Part shown: in pieces, positions 24,147 to 33,401 of the stretch
Layout: each line of letters starts with the position of its first letter
Position numbering within the stretch: position 1 is the first letter of the stretch
From: Candidatus Barnesiella excrementigallinarum
Lineage (GTDB): Bacteria; Bacteroidota; Bacteroidia; Bacteroidales; Barnesiellaceae
Assembly (NCBI GenBank): GCA_019114445.1
Contig: DXFL01000006.1
Span: 124,001-188,000 of the forward strand
DNA: 64,000 bases
Direction of reading: 5' to 3'
Notes under the pieces: model-generated
Told to the model about the DNA's origin: nothing
Database searches by the model: none
The model's input: only the letters and a program-made list of their open reading frames with translations
Translations under genes and position numbers: made by a program

Positions 24147-26093
24147 TTACATATTATACTTTTTCAACAATTTCAACACTCTCAATATTTCGCCCACGTT
24201 GGCGGCATAACTGATGGCGCCTCGGCCGGCGAAAGGAGGATTCCCGTCGAACAACTCCGAAATAGAGCCTATACAGGTTTGCGACATTTCGTCCTCAAAT
24301 CCTATGAGCATTCGTTCCAAGAACGAAACTCCGCTAATTCCGAAGACTTTCAGATAGGCATCGGCATACGCTCCCATCAGCCACGGACGCGCAGGGCCTT
24401 GATGGTAGGCATATTCCCGCTCGGTTTGCGAACCCACATAGGTAGGATTGTATCCGTAGCTCTTGGGACTGAGGGTACGAATACCCTTAGGTGTAAGCAA
24501 CTCGCGGGTCACCACTTCCAACGCACGCTTACGTTGCCGTTTATCCAGCGGCGAGTAATCGAGCGAAAGGGCTATCAACATATTGGGACGAACGCTCCAA
24601 TCGGACATCGGCCCATCGACATAGTCGATCAAATAACCATAATCGTTTAGGAAGGTATTGACAAACGACTCGCCCGTCTTTTCGGCGATGGCATTCCATT
24701 GCTCAACCATCGTTGCCCGATCTTTATCTTCGGCAAAGAGGGCGGCTGCAAATTTCAACGCATTGTACCACAATCCGTTAAACTCTACCATATATCCGCT
24801 TCGGGGATTCACGGGACGACCGTCGACTACGGCGTTCATCCACGAAACAACCCTCTCTTTTCCGTTGGAGTAAAGCAACCCGTTGTCGTGCAAGAAAAGG
24901 TTGGGATGTTTCCCCTTGATTATGTGGTTGAGTATATCGCAAACGAATTGCCCGTATTTCTGCCGGCAGAGATCCATTCCTTTCTCTTTGGCGTAATGGT
25001 AGATCGTCCACAATGCCCACAAGGGAACATCGGGCAAATCTATTTCGCCTATCGTTTCGTCGAGTTCCCCGGTAGCCATGAAATGGCGCAATGCTTTTTC
25101 CGACGAGTTCATCACATCTTCAAAAGTCTTTTCGTCACCAACAGCCAACGTACACCCCGGCAATGCGATAAACTGGTCGCGGGCCCGTACCCTGAACCAC
25201 GGGTAACCGGCCAACAAATAGTGGCCTTTCTTTACCTTGAAATAGAATTGTTGTGCCGAATTTTTCAGGCAGTTGTAGAAACTCGACCGACACATATGCC
25301 GGTTGGCCAACTCTTCGTCGTAGGTACGAACCAGCGAACGAGGTTTAGCTTCAACAGTTCCCGCCGAGAAGATAATGCTTTCGCCTTTCTTAATGGGAAT
25401 CTCGAAATAGCCGGGCACATACAAATCTTCTTGATAAGGATAACCGCGCTCTTGGTCCTTGATATATTCTATCCCTTTATACCAATGCGGATCGAAAACA
25501 AAGCGAGGCGCTTTGTTGAATTGCATATACAACCGGGGATAACCTTGATACAGACAACAACTTATCCCGTTGGCGGCCTCCTCATACCGTTGGTCGAGCG
25601 TATAATTTTCTACGCACAAATCATTGGCATTACGAAACGCAAGGAACGGGCGGAATTGCAACGTCGTCGGAGAGTGTGCATCGATCAACGTATATTTAAT
25701 CAATATACGGTTCTCATGCGAAATAAACACTTTTTCTTTGGTCATGATCACCCCACCCACACGATACATGGTTTGGGGTACCGACTCACAATTAAACTCT
25801 CGAATGTACTTGTGCCCATTGGGACTGTAACAGTCGCCTTTGTACTTGTGTAGACCCAAGTTAAATGCAGCGCCATGCTGGATCACTGTCTCGTCCAAAG
25901 AAGATAACATCACATGATTATCCTTGTCCAACTCGGGAATGGGAATAACCAACAGACCATGCTGTTTACGAGTGTTGCAATCAACGATAGTCGTACAATG
26001 ATAGGCTCCCGATTTATTGGTACGCAGCATCTCTTTGGGCAACGACCATTCGAGGTTTATCATCAGGTTTTTGTCAAATTTCAGATAACTCAT
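24147..26093 (-). CDS. glycogen debranching enzyme (amylo-alpha-1,6-glucosidase, GH133 type)
   Basis: A 648-residue two-domain protein. The N-terminal GDE_N-like domain contains NKSGAYHCTTIVDCNTRKQHGLLV near residue 27. The C-terminal (alpha/alpha)6 domain contains LLAGYPWFRVRARDQFIALPG, GYMVEFNGLWYNAL and YVGSQTEREYAYHQGPARPWLMG. It hydrolyses alpha-1,6 branches in glycogen. It is first in the cluster, with the GT4 gene 19 bp downstream. I found no confident promoter in the AT-rich 267 bp upstream. Confidence 0.93.
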   Translation of the reverse strand: MSYLKFDKNLMINLEWSLPKEMLRTNKSGAYHCTTIVDCNTRKQHGLLVIPIPELDKDNHVMLSSLDETVIQHGAAFNLGLHKYKGDCYSPNGHKYIREFNCESVPQTMYRVGGVIMTKEKVFISHENRILIKYTLIDAHSPTTLQFRPFLAFRNANDLCVENYTLDQRYEEAANGISCCLYQGYPRLYMQFNKAPRFVFDPHWYKGIEYIKDQERGYPYQEDLYVPGYFEIPIKKGESIIFSAGTVEAKPRSLVRTYDEELANRHMCRSSFYNCLKNSAQQFYFKVKKGHYLLAGYPWFRVRARDQFIALPGCTLAVGDEKTFEDVMNSSEKALRHFMATGELDETIGEIDLPDVPLWALWTIYHYAKEKGMDLCRQKYGQFVCDILNHIIKGKHPNLFLHDNGLLYSNGKERVVSWMNAVVDGRPVNPRSGYMVEFNGLWYNALKFAAALFAEDKDRATMVEQWNAIAEKTGESFVNTFLNDYGYLIDYVDGPMSDWSVRPNMLIALSLDYSPLDKRQRKRALEVVTRELLTPKGIRTLSPKSYGYNPTYVGSQTEREYAYHQGPARPWLMGAYADAYLKVFGISGVSFLERMLIGFEDEMSQTCIGSISELFDGNPPFAGRGAISYAANVGEILRVLKLLKKYNM

Positions 26094-26309
26094 ATCTCTA
26101 TTAAATTTCTCTTTTCCGTCTTTTAAAATTACTTAAACTCGCCTATCACAAAAACAAATTTCAACGAGTTTGGAACCTGCCATTAATATTTGTTACGAAT
26201 TTAACATAACCCTTTATAAAAAACAAACATTTTGCCACCGAAAAAGGCATGTTCTTAAACATACATCTACAAATAACAATATATCAATAAATTAGAACTA
26301 TTATAAAAT

Positions 26310-26340
26310 AAAAAAGGTTCCGACTTTCGCCGGAACCTTC
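26310..26340 (-). terminator. terminator of the 1718-residue surface protein gene
   Basis: On the minus strand AAGGTTCCG (26331-26339) pairs with CGGAACCTT (26314-26322) around GCGAAAGT, followed by a T-run. Confidence 0.85.
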
Positions 26341-26360
26341 ACACCTGAACTATACTATTT

Positions 26361-29300
26361 TTACAGTTTTATCACTCGCTCCACACGATCGCCGGTCCGT
26401 ACCAAATAAACCCCTTTGGTCAATCCCGACATATCGATTGCGGTCGTACCTTCTACGGCTTCGGTAACCGATACCGTATGTCCGGCCAAGTTGTAGATGT
26501 AAACAGGCTCTTCGGCTCCGCTCACATAAAGTGTGCCGGATACTGCGGTCGGATAGATACGTACGTCAACCTTCGCCGATTCAACAGCGCTATAACCCGG
26601 ATCCTCGTCGGTAAATACAGGATAACCGTCGTTGAGCTGGGCATCGACTTTCCAGAATAAGCATCCATAAACATTGTCATACATGGCATTGTGCGCTTTC
26701 ACTTCATTATTCAACAAAGCTGCAAAGGATTCGGCCTTCATCTTATCGGCACTCAATGCTGTGCCCATATATTCATCAGCCTCGGCTACGCAGGTCGATA
26801 GATAGAAGAGATTGTTCACCTCGCCATAAAGTATTGGAGCAATGGGAGCAACAGTCCCCGCGGTTGTCGACACAGTTCCTACATTGTAACAATTCTTCAT
26901 TTCGGATTCATTGATCTCATTATATCCCGATATTCCTCCCACATCGCCGGCACCATCGAGCGTAACATTTGCGGTATTATAGTTATTCCATACAGCGACA
27001 GGGCCCGATAAACATCCAACAATACCACCAACATAGCTACCTCTATCGAGGATATCATGAACAATCACCTCCGCATGATTGCTGTTATTGAGAATCAGCG
27101 ACGTCCTTTGTATACCGTCAACGATAGAACCCGAAACCAATCCAGAAACGCCACCTGCATAAACATAATAATATATATTTGTACCGGTATTTTTCACATC
27201 GGCAGTCACAACACCATAGTTTTCACACTCTCGAACAGAAGAAACCAATGTATAACCGACAATTCCACCTGCATAACCTAACGGTGCTTCAATATTTACT
27301 GCGGCATAATTGAGGCAAGCATATATCTCCGATTCATTTGCATAAGCGACTATTCCAGCAGTATAACAGAAACCCGAGGTTTTCACAAAACAATCATCAG
27401 CCAAGACAATATTCGAAAGAGTAGCTTGCGATACATTTCCGAAAAGCCCGGCAATAGCAAGATCGGCCGAGGCTATCTCGCAATGCAAATTGTGGATTTC
27501 ATAACCGCCTCCATCAAAAGCACCCATAAATGCGACAGATTCCGTACCTATCGGCTCCCATTTCAAACCGGCCAAATCGATATTGTTTGTCAACGAAACG
27601 GTTTTACCTTCGAACGTATTGCCATTTTTCACCAAATAGTCCAATCCGGCCAACTGCGCCGGAGTAGAAAGTTCAAACCCCGACAGCGATCCGTCGTACC
27701 ACGAGATGTCATAATTCCCCTCCGAGGTCCACCAGCCTCCGGTTTCTATGGCATCGCCAAATACCGGATAACCGCTATTTTCATTCGCTTGAATTTCCCA
27801 CGAAAAGAGAGCTGGCAGTTCAGGATCGTTACTCATCAACGTAGCCGCATTCTCGGTCAACAACGCAGCAAAATCGGCTTTTTTCATCTCAGCCGCCTGC
27901 ATTCCCACGCCTTTGGCATTCAATCCGGTGGTATCGGCCACACAAGCTACATTGTAGTATCCATATTCAACAGAACTTCCACTATTATCGGTAAGCGGTG
28001 AAACGGTCACTTGGGGCTGTACTTCGGGATCTTCCGACACACCGGTAGCCACGAGTGCCCCACTATGATAAACATTACTCAACTGTCCATATTGAGCCGC
28101 TATACCGCCTACATAAACCATCGCACCTTTACCCGATACATCTCCCATATTATACCCATTCAGTACACGAGCATTCGCAGCTACTAATCCCGAAACAAGC
28201 ACTTCTCCGAATTCCGATTCTGCGGTTACTTTTCCGGCATTCGACGAGTTGTAAACCGGCTTGTGACTATTATCGAATCCTAAAACGCCAGCCACAAAAG
28301 TATCGGAATAAAGACTTTTCCCCTCTACCGAGGCCCGGTTATGACAATTGTCCATTTGAATTCCACCAAATAGTCCACAAATTCCACCTATATAGGGATA
28401 TTGCGAACCCGTAGCAACTACCTGCACAGAACAATCCTCGGCCAACGTGATATTTCGAATCTCACCAGAACCGTATCCGAACAATCCACCCATCACCGTG
28501 GTTGTTCCTTGTGCATAGGAGTAGATTTTCATATTCTCTGTCATATTGTGAATCGTATGGTTTCCACCATCAAAAACTCCGGCAAATAACATTATCGATG
28601 TTCCTTTGCGAGAGTTACGACCGATAGGAGTCCACAAGTGACCGGTCAAATCGATGTCATTGGCCAAAGTCACAGTTTTTTCCAAGAAATTATGACCACT
28701 ATTCACCAAATAGGCCAATCCGGCCAACTGTGCAGGTGTAGAAAGAGAAAACTCATTTTGCGACTCGTCGTACCACGATATATCGTAATTTCCCTCCGAG
28801 GTCCACCAATTCGAAGCAATTTCTTTCTCTTGGGACAATTCCGGTCCGTTTGTGCCCATCTGCCATCTATTCAACGATTCGATGTAAGGATCGCTCGAAA
28901 CAATCTCTGTCACACTCGTATTCAACGAAGTCACAGACGAAGCCGAGAGCAACACATCTTGTGCAAGAGCTCGATCGGTATCTACAAAGCCGTCGGGCAA
29001 ACAGCCTTGTCGATAATAGCTGTTCTCGATAAAGGTTTTATCTTCTTCTCCGGCAAGGCCACCAATTGAAGCAGATTCTTCTTGTCGAACCGCATCGAAA
29101 GGCAAACGCCAACCATCCGCATACAGGGTTTCCCCATTATCTTTGATTACGATTAGCATAAAAAGATCCGAAGTAAGGGTATTCGTGAATGAAATTGTAG
29201 TCTTATCATCAGACAAAGTTCCCACAAATTCTCCCTCAGAAGAGTTTGCTCCTTCCAAAATCAAATTATAGGCACCATACGTCCCTACTTGTTGTCCTTG

Positions 29301-31517
29301 TGGTATATACAATTTCCCATCCTCTCCAAAGCGACCGGTTGCTACAAAGGAAGTAGAGAGCCTATCCGAAGTCCAAGTGATAGAACATTCGTTGGAATTT
29401 GCCTTAGCCATAATGGACATATCTAATTCCCACACAATATCCTCTTCTCCATCAAACGGCGAAGATGCCGTGGCTAAATAAGTCCCGTTCCACTCGTTTT
29501 CCAAAGCTTGTTCCAAAACTTGCCCGTTAAAAAACGAAGCCAGCAACGACGAATTTTGGGAAATACCCACTAAACCGCCCGCCGTAGAACCTTCGACCGT
29601 AGCATCGGACCGACAGTTCATAATAGAGCTATTGCTCAGTTGCCCGACAATAGAACCAACCACATCACCACTCAAACGACACGTAGACGAAAGCATAAGG
29701 TTTCGGATATCCGCATTCATTACCACGCCAAACAATCCTGAATAAACAGGTTGAATGGTTTGCAGGCCCGAAATCGTATGGCTACAACCATCGAATAATC
29801 CCTTAAACGGATACTCTTCGGTCCCTATGGGAACCCACTTGAATGCCGACAAATCCATATCGGCGCCCAAGTTGATCGTCTTATATTGGAAATTTACTCC
29901 ATCGGCAACCAACCGCGAAAGTCCGGCCAGTTGTGCAGAAGTGGTCAGTACAAAATTGTCTTGATCTTCGTTATACCACGAAGTATCGTAATTCCCCTCG
30001 GTAGTCCAAAAAGCAGCTTTATACGTTTCTGCACTCAAAACCGGTCCAGAATTTCCCACGGCCCACAAATTTAGCTCTACCTGAGGTGTCGACTCGCTTA
30101 CCTCGGCTACCGCTTCGTTCAGTTCATTTATCAATGCCGACGATTTCATTTCGTCCGCCGTCTTCGCCACACCGTATTTCGAAGATACTATTGCGGCACA
30201 ATCGTCACGATAGTAACAGTTCTTATAATCGACCCCTCCACTATAAGCCAACGGAGATGCAGAATTAATGCGTTCCAACGATACGGGTAATACAAACCAT
30301 TCGACTGGATATAAATAACCATTCGAGGGGTCGCTATAACCTATTACAAAATCAATCCCTTGTTCCGCAGTAATTGATAAGGTATTTTGGCCGTCAGAAA
30401 GAGAACCTATAAACTCACCCTCGTCTAATATATTATTATTATCGTCAACTCCCACCAAGAAATAATCTTTACCATCTATTGTAGCAATGTGCTGAAATAC
30501 AGATACATATAAAAGTTCATCTTTTATAATTCCTTGAAAGTAAAATTTGATACCTGCATCCCCCAAAAAACCAATCGTCACACTATTAGCATCGCTTTGA
30601 GAGTATGAAATATCCATTTCAATGGAATATGAACCTCCATCTTCCATCAAAGCAGTTCCTCTAAATTGGCTCTCCCAACCGCTACTAGGCATTGAGCCAT
30701 TAAATACACACAACCGGATAGTAGTCATTTCGGCATTACCAACCAAACCACCAGCTTTATAACCCGATACGGTGGCTTCGGAGAGACAATTCTCTATCAC
30801 TCCACTTTTGGATGTTCCTACGAGAGAACCGACTATATTTCCATTTACCCGACAGTCCGAAGCGAACATCACATTACGAATTTCGGCATTCATGGTATAC
30901 CCAAATAAACCTGCATACTCCCCATTAGTTACATTCATTCCCGAAATCGTATGGCCACAACCATCGAAGACTCCGACAAACCGAAAATTAAAGTTCCCAA
31001 TAGGCGTCCACTCAAACTCCGACAAATCGATATCAGCCCCTAACCGAACTGTACAAAAATCGAAATTATATCCCAAAGAGACCAACTGCGAAAGGCCCGC
31101 CAATTGTGCAGGAGTAGTCAATACAAAATTTCTTTGGCTTGTGTTGTACCACGAAATATCATAATTACCTTCGTCCTGCCATGTCGAGGCAACTGTTGTT
31201 TTCTTTGAGAGCGACTGTTTAAGAACTTTCTGCAAAGCGGCAGAGTTGTGCCCCGACATTCGGATAGGCGCTACTCCCTCCAAAGCCGAAAGTTTTGCCT
31301 TTTGGGTTACCACCGGCTCTTGGGATTCCAACCGAGATTGAAGATTCCCCCCTGTATTTCTGTCGAGAACCGATTTTTGAACAGAAGTTTCAGTTAAATC
31401 GCTCAATCGCATCTGTGCAAGTTGCACAGAAGTCAATCTCTTTAAGGGTTGATCGGCAGCCATGACCATACTTATGGCAACCAAACATCCACCCAATAAT
31501 GTAAACCATCTTTTCAT
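26361..31517 (-). CDS. T9SS-secreted GLUG/beta-helix surface protein with four modules
   Basis: A 1718-residue protein. A signal peptide (about 1-20, ending VMA) precedes four modules starting near residues 112, 503, 904 and 1261. Each opens with an aromatic-rich WxxEGNYDxSWY motif, then TPAQLAGL, a stretch ending in IDL or MDL, WxPIG, FDGGGHTI-like and GLFG segments, and short GLUG-like turns such as AGGLVG. This suggests a beta-solenoid. Modules 1 and 2 are each interrupted by about 150 residues of different, beta-rich sequence (about 275-420 and 666-815). The last 70 residues form a T9SS type A sorting domain (VDVRIYPTAVSGTLYVSG, GLTKGVYLVRTG). It is probably exported through the outer membrane and attached at the surface. 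Ligand unknown; adhesin or glycan-binding roles are guesses. Confidence 0.9.
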   Translation of the reverse strand: MKRWFTLLGGCLVAISMVMAADQPLKRLTSVQLAQMRLSDLTETSVQKSVLDRNTGGNLQSRLESQEPVVTQKAKLSALEGVAPIRMSGHNSAALQKVLKQSLSKKTTVASTWQDEGNYDISWYNTSQRNFVLTTPAQLAGLSQLVSLGYNFDFCTVRLGADIDLSEFEWTPIGNFNFRFVGVFDGCGHTISGMNVTNGEYAGLFGYTMNAEIRNVMFASDCRVNGNIVGSLVGTSKSGVIENCLSEATVSGYKAGGLVGNAEMTTIRLCVFNGSMPSSGWESQFRGTALMEDGGSYSIEMDISYSQSDANSVTIGFLGDAGIKFYFQGIIKDELLYVSVFQHIATIDGKDYFLVGVDDNNNILDEGEFIGSLSDGQNTLSITAEQGIDFVIGYSDPSNGYLYPVEWFVLPVSLERINSASPLAYSGGVDYKNCYYRDDCAAIVSSKYGVAKTADEMKSSALINELNEAVAEVSESTPQVELNLWAVGNSGPVLSAETYKAAFWTTEGNYDTSWYNEDQDNFVLTTSAQLAGLSRLVADGVNFQYKTINLGADMDLSAFKWVPIGTEEYPFKGLFDGCSHTISGLQTIQPVYSGLFGVVMNADIRNLMLSSTCRLSGDVVGSIVGQLSNSSIMNCRSDATVEGSTAGGLVGISQNSSLLASFFNGQVLEQALENEWNGTYLATASSPFDGEEDIVWELDMSIMAKANSNECSITWTSDRLSTSFVATGRFGEDGKLYIPQGQQVGTYGAYNLILEGANSSEGEFVGTLSDDKTTISFTNTLTSDLFMLIVIKDNGETLYADGWRLPFDAVRQEESASIGGLAGEEDKTFIENSYYRQGCLPDGFVDTDRALAQDVLLSASSVTSLNTSVTEIVSSDPYIESLNRWQMGTNGPELSQEKEIASNWWTSEGNYDISWYDESQNEFSLSTPAQLAGLAYLVNSGHNFLEKTVTLANDIDLTGHLWTPIGRNSRKGTSIMLFAGVFDGGNHTIHNMTENMKIYSYAQGTTTVMGGLFGYGSGEIRNITLAEDCSVQVVATGSQYPYIGGICGLFGGIQMDNCHNRASVEGKSLYSDTFVAGVLGFDNSHKPVYNSSNAGKVTAESEFGEVLVSGLVAANARVLNGYNMGDVSGKGAMVYVGGIAAQYGQLSNVYHSGALVATGVSEDPEVQPQVTVSPLTDNSGSSVEYGYYNVACVADTTGLNAKGVGMQAAEMKKADFAALLTENAATLMSNDPELPALFSWEIQANENSGYPVFGDAIETGGWWTSEGNYDISWYDGSLSGFELSTPAQLAGLDYLVKNGNTFEGKTVSLTNNIDLAGLKWEPIGTESVAFMGAFDGGGYEIHNLHCEIASADLAIAGLFGNVSQATLSNIVLADDCFVKTSGFCYTAGIVAYANESEIYACLNYAAVNIEAPLGYAGGIVGYTLVSSVRECENYGVVTADVKNTGTNIYYYVYAGGVSGLVSGSIVDGIQRTSLILNNSNHAEVIVHDILDRGSYVGGIVGCLSGPVAVWNNYNTANVTLDGAGDVGGISGYNEINESEMKNCYNVGTVSTTAGTVAPIAPILYGEVNNLFYLSTCVAEADEYMGTALSADKMKAESFAALLNNEVKAHNAMYDNVYGCLFWKVDAQLNDGYPVFTDEDPGYSAVESAKVDVRIYPTAVSGTLYVSGAEEPVYIYNLAGHTVSVTEAVEGTTAIDMSGLTKGVYLVRTGDRVERVIKL

Positions 31518-31723
31518 ACTTGAATCGATTTTATGATTATACTACAATATATTTGTCAAAATCCAATATCTATTGAGATCAAAAGAAGGAGAAGCTAAAC
31601 ATACCCAACTTTTCGTTAGGCCGAGCCTCACAATCCCCTTTTGTTTCCATCAACAAAGAAAAGTAAAAAAACGTTATAATACAACTTTTATCAATTGTTT
31701 AATACGGTTTTAACGATCAACAA

Positions 31724-31757
31724 AAAAAAACGGGGTCGTATGACACTTCCCCGCGTT
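31724..31757 (-). terminator. possible terminator of the marC-like gene
   Basis: CGGGG and CCCCG (31731-31735 and 31749-31753) form a short 5-bp stem, followed on the minus strand by a run of nine T. Confidence 0.5.
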
Positions 31758-31775
31758 TCTATGATTCGATAAGAA

Positions 31776-32360
31776 TTAAAACGATTCTAACGCAACAGCG
31801 AGATTCTGCAAGAACATACGTACCGAGAGGGCCAATAAGATAATCCCAAAGAATTTACGCAACACGTAAACACCGGTCTTCCCCAATATCCGTTCCAAAA
31901 TATGGACATTACGGATAACGACATAGATGACGATAATATTCAGCAGCAGTGCAGCCAAAATACTCCCCAACCCATATAGAGCCCGCAACGACAACAACGT
32001 AGTAAAAGATCCTGCCCCGGCTATCAACGGAAAGACTATGGGTACAATCGATGCCGCACCTTCGGGGCCATCGTTTCGGAAAATCTCGATTCCCAGCAGC
32101 ATCTCTATGGCCATCACAAAAATAACCAATGCACCGGCGATGGCAAACGACGATATATCGACTTGAAACAATTCGAGAATTATGTTTCCCATAAACAAAA
32201 AGGCAAGAAACGTAATCAACGAATAAACCGCAGCTTTCCAAGCGACAATATTCTGTCCTTTCTGCTTCATGTCGATAATAATAGGCGTAAGGCCTGTTAT
32301 ATCGATAACGGCAAACAAAATAATAAACGCACTCAGGAAATCCTGAAAATTAAACGACAT
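31776..32360 (-). CDS. MarC family integral membrane protein
   Basis: A 194-residue, six-helix inner-membrane protein of the MarC family. Visible features: FSAFIILFAVIDITGLTP-like TM1 with polar residues, GALVIFVMAIEMLLG and the conserved FPLIAGAGSFTTLLSL segment. Family function is unsettled; an early link to multiple antibiotic resistance was not upheld. I use the ATG at 32360 (MSFNFQD); an ATG three codons upstream at 32369 is also possible. It diverges from the Crp/Fnr regulator gene. Confidence 0.88.
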   Translation of the reverse strand: MSFNFQDFLSAFIILFAVIDITGLTPIIIDMKQKGQNIVAWKAAVYSLITFLAFLFMGNIILELFQVDISSFAIAGALVIFVMAIEMLLGIEIFRNDGPEGAASIVPIVFPLIAGAGSFTTLLSLRALYGLGSILAALLLNIIVIYVVIRNVHILERILGKTGVYVLRKFFGIILLALSVRMFLQNLAVALESF

Positions 32361-32555
32361 GATATCCATATTTCACACAGTTTAGGTACACAACGATATT
32401 ACACCATACAAAAACACACAAGGAGATATGCATAACCTCATCGATGCGCTTTCTGCCTCGGCGGCACAAAGTTAATGAAAAAAAAAGAAATGAATTGTTT
32501 CTAAACAAAGAAGATGTTTTAGCTTTTGTATCGAAACATAGTAAAAAAAAATTGT

Positions 32556-32563
32556 TAGATTTG
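32556..32563 (+). promoter_or_regulatory. -7 box of the Crp/Fnr regulator gene
   Basis: TAGATTTG matches TAnnTTTG and lies 21 bp upstream of the ATG at 32585, supporting that start. A TTTG at 32525-32528 is too far away (27 bp) to be a normal -33 element. Confidence 0.45.
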
Positions 32564-32584
32564 AAAAGTCAAATCGCACAGCGT

Positions 32585-33280
32585 ATGAACAGCATGTATG
32601 ATGTTTTATTACAACTCCCCATCTTTCAGGGAGTAAGCCGGAATAAAATTTCGGAACTCATCGAGAAAATGAAATTCCATTTTCTCAAATATCCCGATGG
32701 GGAAAAAATTGTTTCCATCGGAGAAGAGTGTAACCATTTAAAATTCCTTATCTCAGGCGAAATCCGTTCCGAGTTGGTTACCCAAAACGAGAAAATGAGA
32801 ATCACCGAAACTATACAGGCTCCCAATGTCATCGCTCCCGAACACTTGTTTGGCCGCGACACCTATTTCCCGGCTAATCTCTACGCCGTAGGAACCGTTG
32901 GTGTCATGCAAATCGAAAAAGCTTCGGTGGTACAAATGTTGCAAGAAGAACCTATCTTCCTCATCAACTTACTGAACATTCTTTCGCGACGGTCTCAAAA
33001 AGCGTTGGAAAGTTTCACGGCGCTCTCGTCGAACGATCTTAAAGAGCGGCTGGCTTTTTGGGTTCTAAGCCTCACCCAACAAAAGTCGACCGACATACGT
33101 ATCATTTGCAAACAAAAAGACTTGTATGCTTTCTTTGGAGTACAACGATCGGTATTCCTCTCTACTCTCGACGAATTGAAAAACAACGGGATAATAGACT
33201 ACAACGCCAAAGAAATTATGATTCTCGACCGTTCTCGCCTAAAAGATATGTTGTTCGGGTCGGAGAAAGACGACTTTTAG
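32585..33280 (+). CDS. Crp/Fnr family transcriptional regulator
   Basis: A 231-residue regulator. The N-terminal cyclic-nucleotide-binding-type barrel shows LPIFQGVSRNKISELI, YPDGEKIVSIGEE and LFGRDTYFPANLYA. A long helix and a C-terminal winged helix follow (KDLYAFFGVQRSVFLSTLDELKNNGII). There is no cysteine set typical of Fnr iron-sulfur sensing, and the effector is unknown. The frame extends upstream to 32444, but homology and the -7 box support the ATG at 32585; 32594 is a second option. It faces nifJ with a terminator for each gene between them. Confidence 0.9.
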   Translation: MNSMYDVLLQLPIFQGVSRNKISELIEKMKFHFLKYPDGEKIVSIGEECNHLKFLISGEIRSELVTQNEKMRITETIQAPNVIAPEHLFGRDTYFPANLYAVGTVGVMQIEKASVVQMLQEEPIFLINLLNILSRRSQKALESFTALSSNDLKERLAFWVLSLTQQKSTDIRIICKQKDLYAFFGVQRSVFLSTLDELKNNGIIDYNAKEIMILDRSRLKDMLFGSEKDDF

Positions 33281-33300
33281 CCAACAACCGATATATCACC

Positions 33301-33331
33301 AACGGAGCTCATTTTCAGCTCCGTTTTTTTT
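33301..33331 (+). terminator. terminator of the Crp/Fnr gene
   Basis: AACGGAGCT (33301-33309) pairs with AGCTCCGTT (33317-33325), followed by six further T. Confidence 0.88.
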
Positions 33332-33339
33332 GCCTCTAA

Positions 33340-33372
33340 AACAAACGGCCCGGCAGGGAAAATCCCGCCGGG
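33340..33372 (-). terminator. terminator of nifJ
   Basis: CCCGGC (33349-33354) pairs with GCCGGG (33367-33372), extended by GGGA/TCCC with one bulged A. T-rich on the minus strand (CGTTTGTTTTAG). Confidence 0.75.
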
Positions 33373-33401
33373 TCGTCTTTTATACAGCAATTAAATAAAC
33401 C

